From NCBI RefSeq assembly GCF_002261215.1, contig NZ_NEVS01000001.1, positions 682,001-746,000 on the forward strand: DNA of 64,000 nucleotides. The letters are read 5' to 3'. Shown here in pieces: positions 62,652 to 64,000 of this stretch (positions are counted from its first letter, which is position 1; each line of letters starts with the position of its first letter). The notes beneath the pieces are model-generated. The model was not told where the DNA came from, did not search any database, and saw only the letters and a list, made by a program, of their open reading frames with translations. This DNA is from Bordetella genomosp. 11. Lineage in GTDB: Bacteria > Pseudomonadota > Gammaproteobacteria > Burkholderiales > Burkholderiaceae_B. The translations under genes and the position numbers were made by a program.

Positions 62652-63647
62652 CTACGACGGGTCGCTGGATTCCGGCGGGCCGGCCTGCTGGCGGAAGCTG
62701 GCCCGGTATTGGGCCGGTGTCACGCCCAGGCGCTGGCTGAAGACGATGCGCATTCTGTCCACGGTTCCGAAACCGCAATGGAAGGCAACCGCTTTCAAAG
62801 GCCGGTCGCTGGCCTCCAGCATCATGCGCGCCGCGTCGATGCGCGCGCGCTGGACGAATTCATAGGGGGTAATGCCCGCCTCTTGCATGAAGTGGCGGGT
62901 CAGGTTGCGAGGGCTCATGCCGACTGCCGCCGACAAGGACTGCAGGCTGTGCCGTCCACCGATACTTTCCATGACGAGGGCCTGTATGCGCGCCACGGGA
63001 GAGCCAGGATCGCAGGGAGCGGAAAGGTATGGGCTGAACTGGGATTGACCGCCCTGGCGCTGGGCAACCATCACCAATCGCTTGGCGACGGTCAATGCAA
63101 TGTCGTGGCCGTGGGTTTCCCCGATCAGCGCCAGGGCCAGGTCTATGCCCGCCGTGACCCCGGCGGACGTCACCAACTGCTGGTCGCGAAGGTAAATGGC
63201 GTCCGGCGACACCCGGGCCTGCGGGAATGTCCTCGACAGCTTCCGGGCATCCTGCCAATGCGTCGTGACTCGGTGCCCGTCGAGCAGCCCTGCGTAGCCC
63301 AGGGCAAACGCGCCGGTACAGACGGATCCGTACAGGCGGGATATTTCCGGAGCTTTGCGCAGCCAGGCCGTGAGGTCCGGATCGGGGGGCGCATCGGGCA
63401 TGGCCGGGCCGCCGGCAACCAGAAGAATGTCGAAGCCGCCCACGGCTTCGTCGAAACTGAGATCAGCCGTCAACTGTATCCGGTTGGAGGCCCGAAGCGG
63501 AGTACGGCGCGAGGCGACGAGTACGGTTTCGTAACGGTCGGCCTGGGGCAGATGTGCATTGGCCTCGTGAAAGGCGTCGACGGGGCCGGCCACATCCAAA
63601 GCCTGCACGCCTTCGTGGATAACGATGGCCACTCGCCTTGCCGTCAT
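62652..63647 (-). CDS. GlxA-type AraC-family regulator (DJ-1/PfpI domain plus HTH)
   Basis: 331 residues. Residues 1-185 are a DJ-1/PfpI-like domain (VAIVIHEGVQALDVAGPVDA, GFDILLVAGG, LYGSVCTGAFALGYAGLLDG with the conserved Cys), residues about 225-325 an AraC-type double HTH (LSAAVGMSPRNLTRHFMQEA, AFHCGFGTVDRMRIVFSQRL). Typical of activators of amino-acid or quaternary-amine catabolism. ATG at 63647 has AAGGAAAGG upstream; an extended frame is not conserved. The SDR remnant on the opposite strand at the right edge may be its former target. Confidence 0.92.
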   Translation of the reverse strand: MTARRVAIVIHEGVQALDVAGPVDAFHEANAHLPQADRYETVLVASRRTPLRASNRIQLTADLSFDEAVGGFDILLVAGGPAMPDAPPDPDLTAWLRKAPEISRLYGSVCTGAFALGYAGLLDGHRVTTHWQDARKLSRTFPQARVSPDAIYLRDQQLVTSAGVTAGIDLALALIGETHGHDIALTVAKRLVMVAQRQGGQSQFSPYLSAPCDPGSPVARIQALVMESIGGRHSLQSLSAAVGMSPRNLTRHFMQEAGITPYEFVQRARIDAARMMLEASDRPLKAVAFHCGFGTVDRMRIVFSQRLGVTPAQYRASFRQQAGPPESSDPS

Positions 63648-63808
63648 GGGCGCCTTTCCTTGTCCGAAGCCGTTCGATCCCGGCCCTTCGAAGCGCCGTT
63701 GTGCATGCCGGGGCGTCCGTGACGCCGCGTTGATCGGTGATGTCCCATATGTCTTGAAGCCCGATGTTTGGGCTCGATGGTGTCGGTATGCGCGAGGATC
63801 GATTGTAA

Positions 63809-64000
63809 TTGTGGCGAATCCCCGCGAGCGCGCTGGCTGGTCCACGCCGCATATCCGCACCCCTGTACCGCGATCTGGCACTGGTGCGCTTCGCCGAAGC
63901 CTTGCGCCAACGGGAGGCGAAATGCCCCATGGGGCGGCAGGGCACGTGCTGGGACGTCGCCCGCGCGGCCCTGTTCCCGGCTTCGGATGACGCGGCCTAT
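63809..64000 (+). pseudogene. 5'-truncated SDR fragment at the right edge
   Basis: In the frame beginning after the TAA at 63806-63808, translation ends in CPMGRQGTCWDVARAALFPA then SDDAAY. This closely follows the C-terminal stretch of short-chain dehydrogenases (PMGR-G-WDVA-AALFLASDEA-YVTG). The Rossmann part that should precede it for about 180 residues is missing, because stop codons lie just upstream. The frame is open to the window end, so the last 30 or so residues may continue. A decayed remnant is the simplest reading. Confidence 0.6.

Noticed and set aside
1..64000. CRISPR arrays, tRNA or rRNA genes, integrases, prophage or conjugation genes
   Set aside because: Looked for on both strands; no regularly spaced repeats, cloverleaf or recombinase/transposase signatures were seen.

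Overview
The window looks like chromosomal DNA of a high-GC betaproteobacterium of the Alcaligenaceae (Bordetella/Achromobacter type). This rests on an OXA-114-like class D beta-lactamase, six Bug/TctC-type tricarboxylate-family solute receptors, many LysR regulators and many short catabolic operons. No rRNA, tRNA, CRISPR array or intact insertion sequence was seen. The placement is an inference from protein resemblance, not from a database search.

Layout. 1-1.2 kb: the end of a TctA permease cut by the window edge and a small carboxymuconolactone decarboxylase-like protein. 1.5-3.5 kb: beta-lactamase plus acyltransferase. 3.6-6.7 kb: LysR regulator divergent from a Bug receptor and an N-formylglutamate amidohydrolase. 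6.9-7.2 kb: a small protein of unknown function. 7.5-24.6 kb: a large catabolic island with two complete three-subunit molybdenum hydroxylases (FAD, 2Fe-2S and molybdopterin subunits), a CoxG-like protein, an acyl-CoA ligase, a hotdog thioesterase, a quinone oxidoreductase, a class II aldolase, a polysaccharide deacetylase-type amidohydrolase, two Bug receptors and an XRE-type regulator. Five intergenic regions in this island carry the same tandem motif (TWCCAAAAAT, two copies 17-18 bp apart), so it is probably one regulon.

24.8-31.2 kb holds an MFS exporter, an NmrA-like reductase with a divergent LysR gene, a secreted alpha/beta hydrolase and a MurJ-like flippase of a type unusual for this group. 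31.4-34.6 kb: an enolase-superfamily enzyme between two Bug receptors. 34.7-45.0 kb: a second island with a leftward operon (MaoC hydratase, TetR, CoA-transferase, shikimate dehydrogenase-like, DUF993 aldolase-like, TIM-barrel isomerase) and a rightward sugar-type ABC transporter. TetR-type operators (ACTTACT plus degenerate second arm) lie at three promoters here. 45.1-47.8 kb: an SDR behind a 28-bp perfect palindrome, an EthD-like protein and a PLP enzyme.

47.9-56.2 kb is an amino-acid/D-amino-acid island: LysR, Bug receptor, a three-gene HcnABC/octopine-oxidase-like flavoenzyme set, RidA, Lrp, DadA and alanine racemase. 56.2-59.2 kb: MipA/OmpV outer-membrane protein divergent from a two-component system. 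59.2-64 kb: an isochorismatase-like hydrolase, LysR, catalase, a GlxA-type AraC regulator, and a 5'-truncated SDR remnant at the right edge.

Overall the window is a string of uptake-plus-catabolism modules, each with its own regulator. The Bug receptors lack their own TctAB permeases here and presumably share permeases encoded elsewhere.
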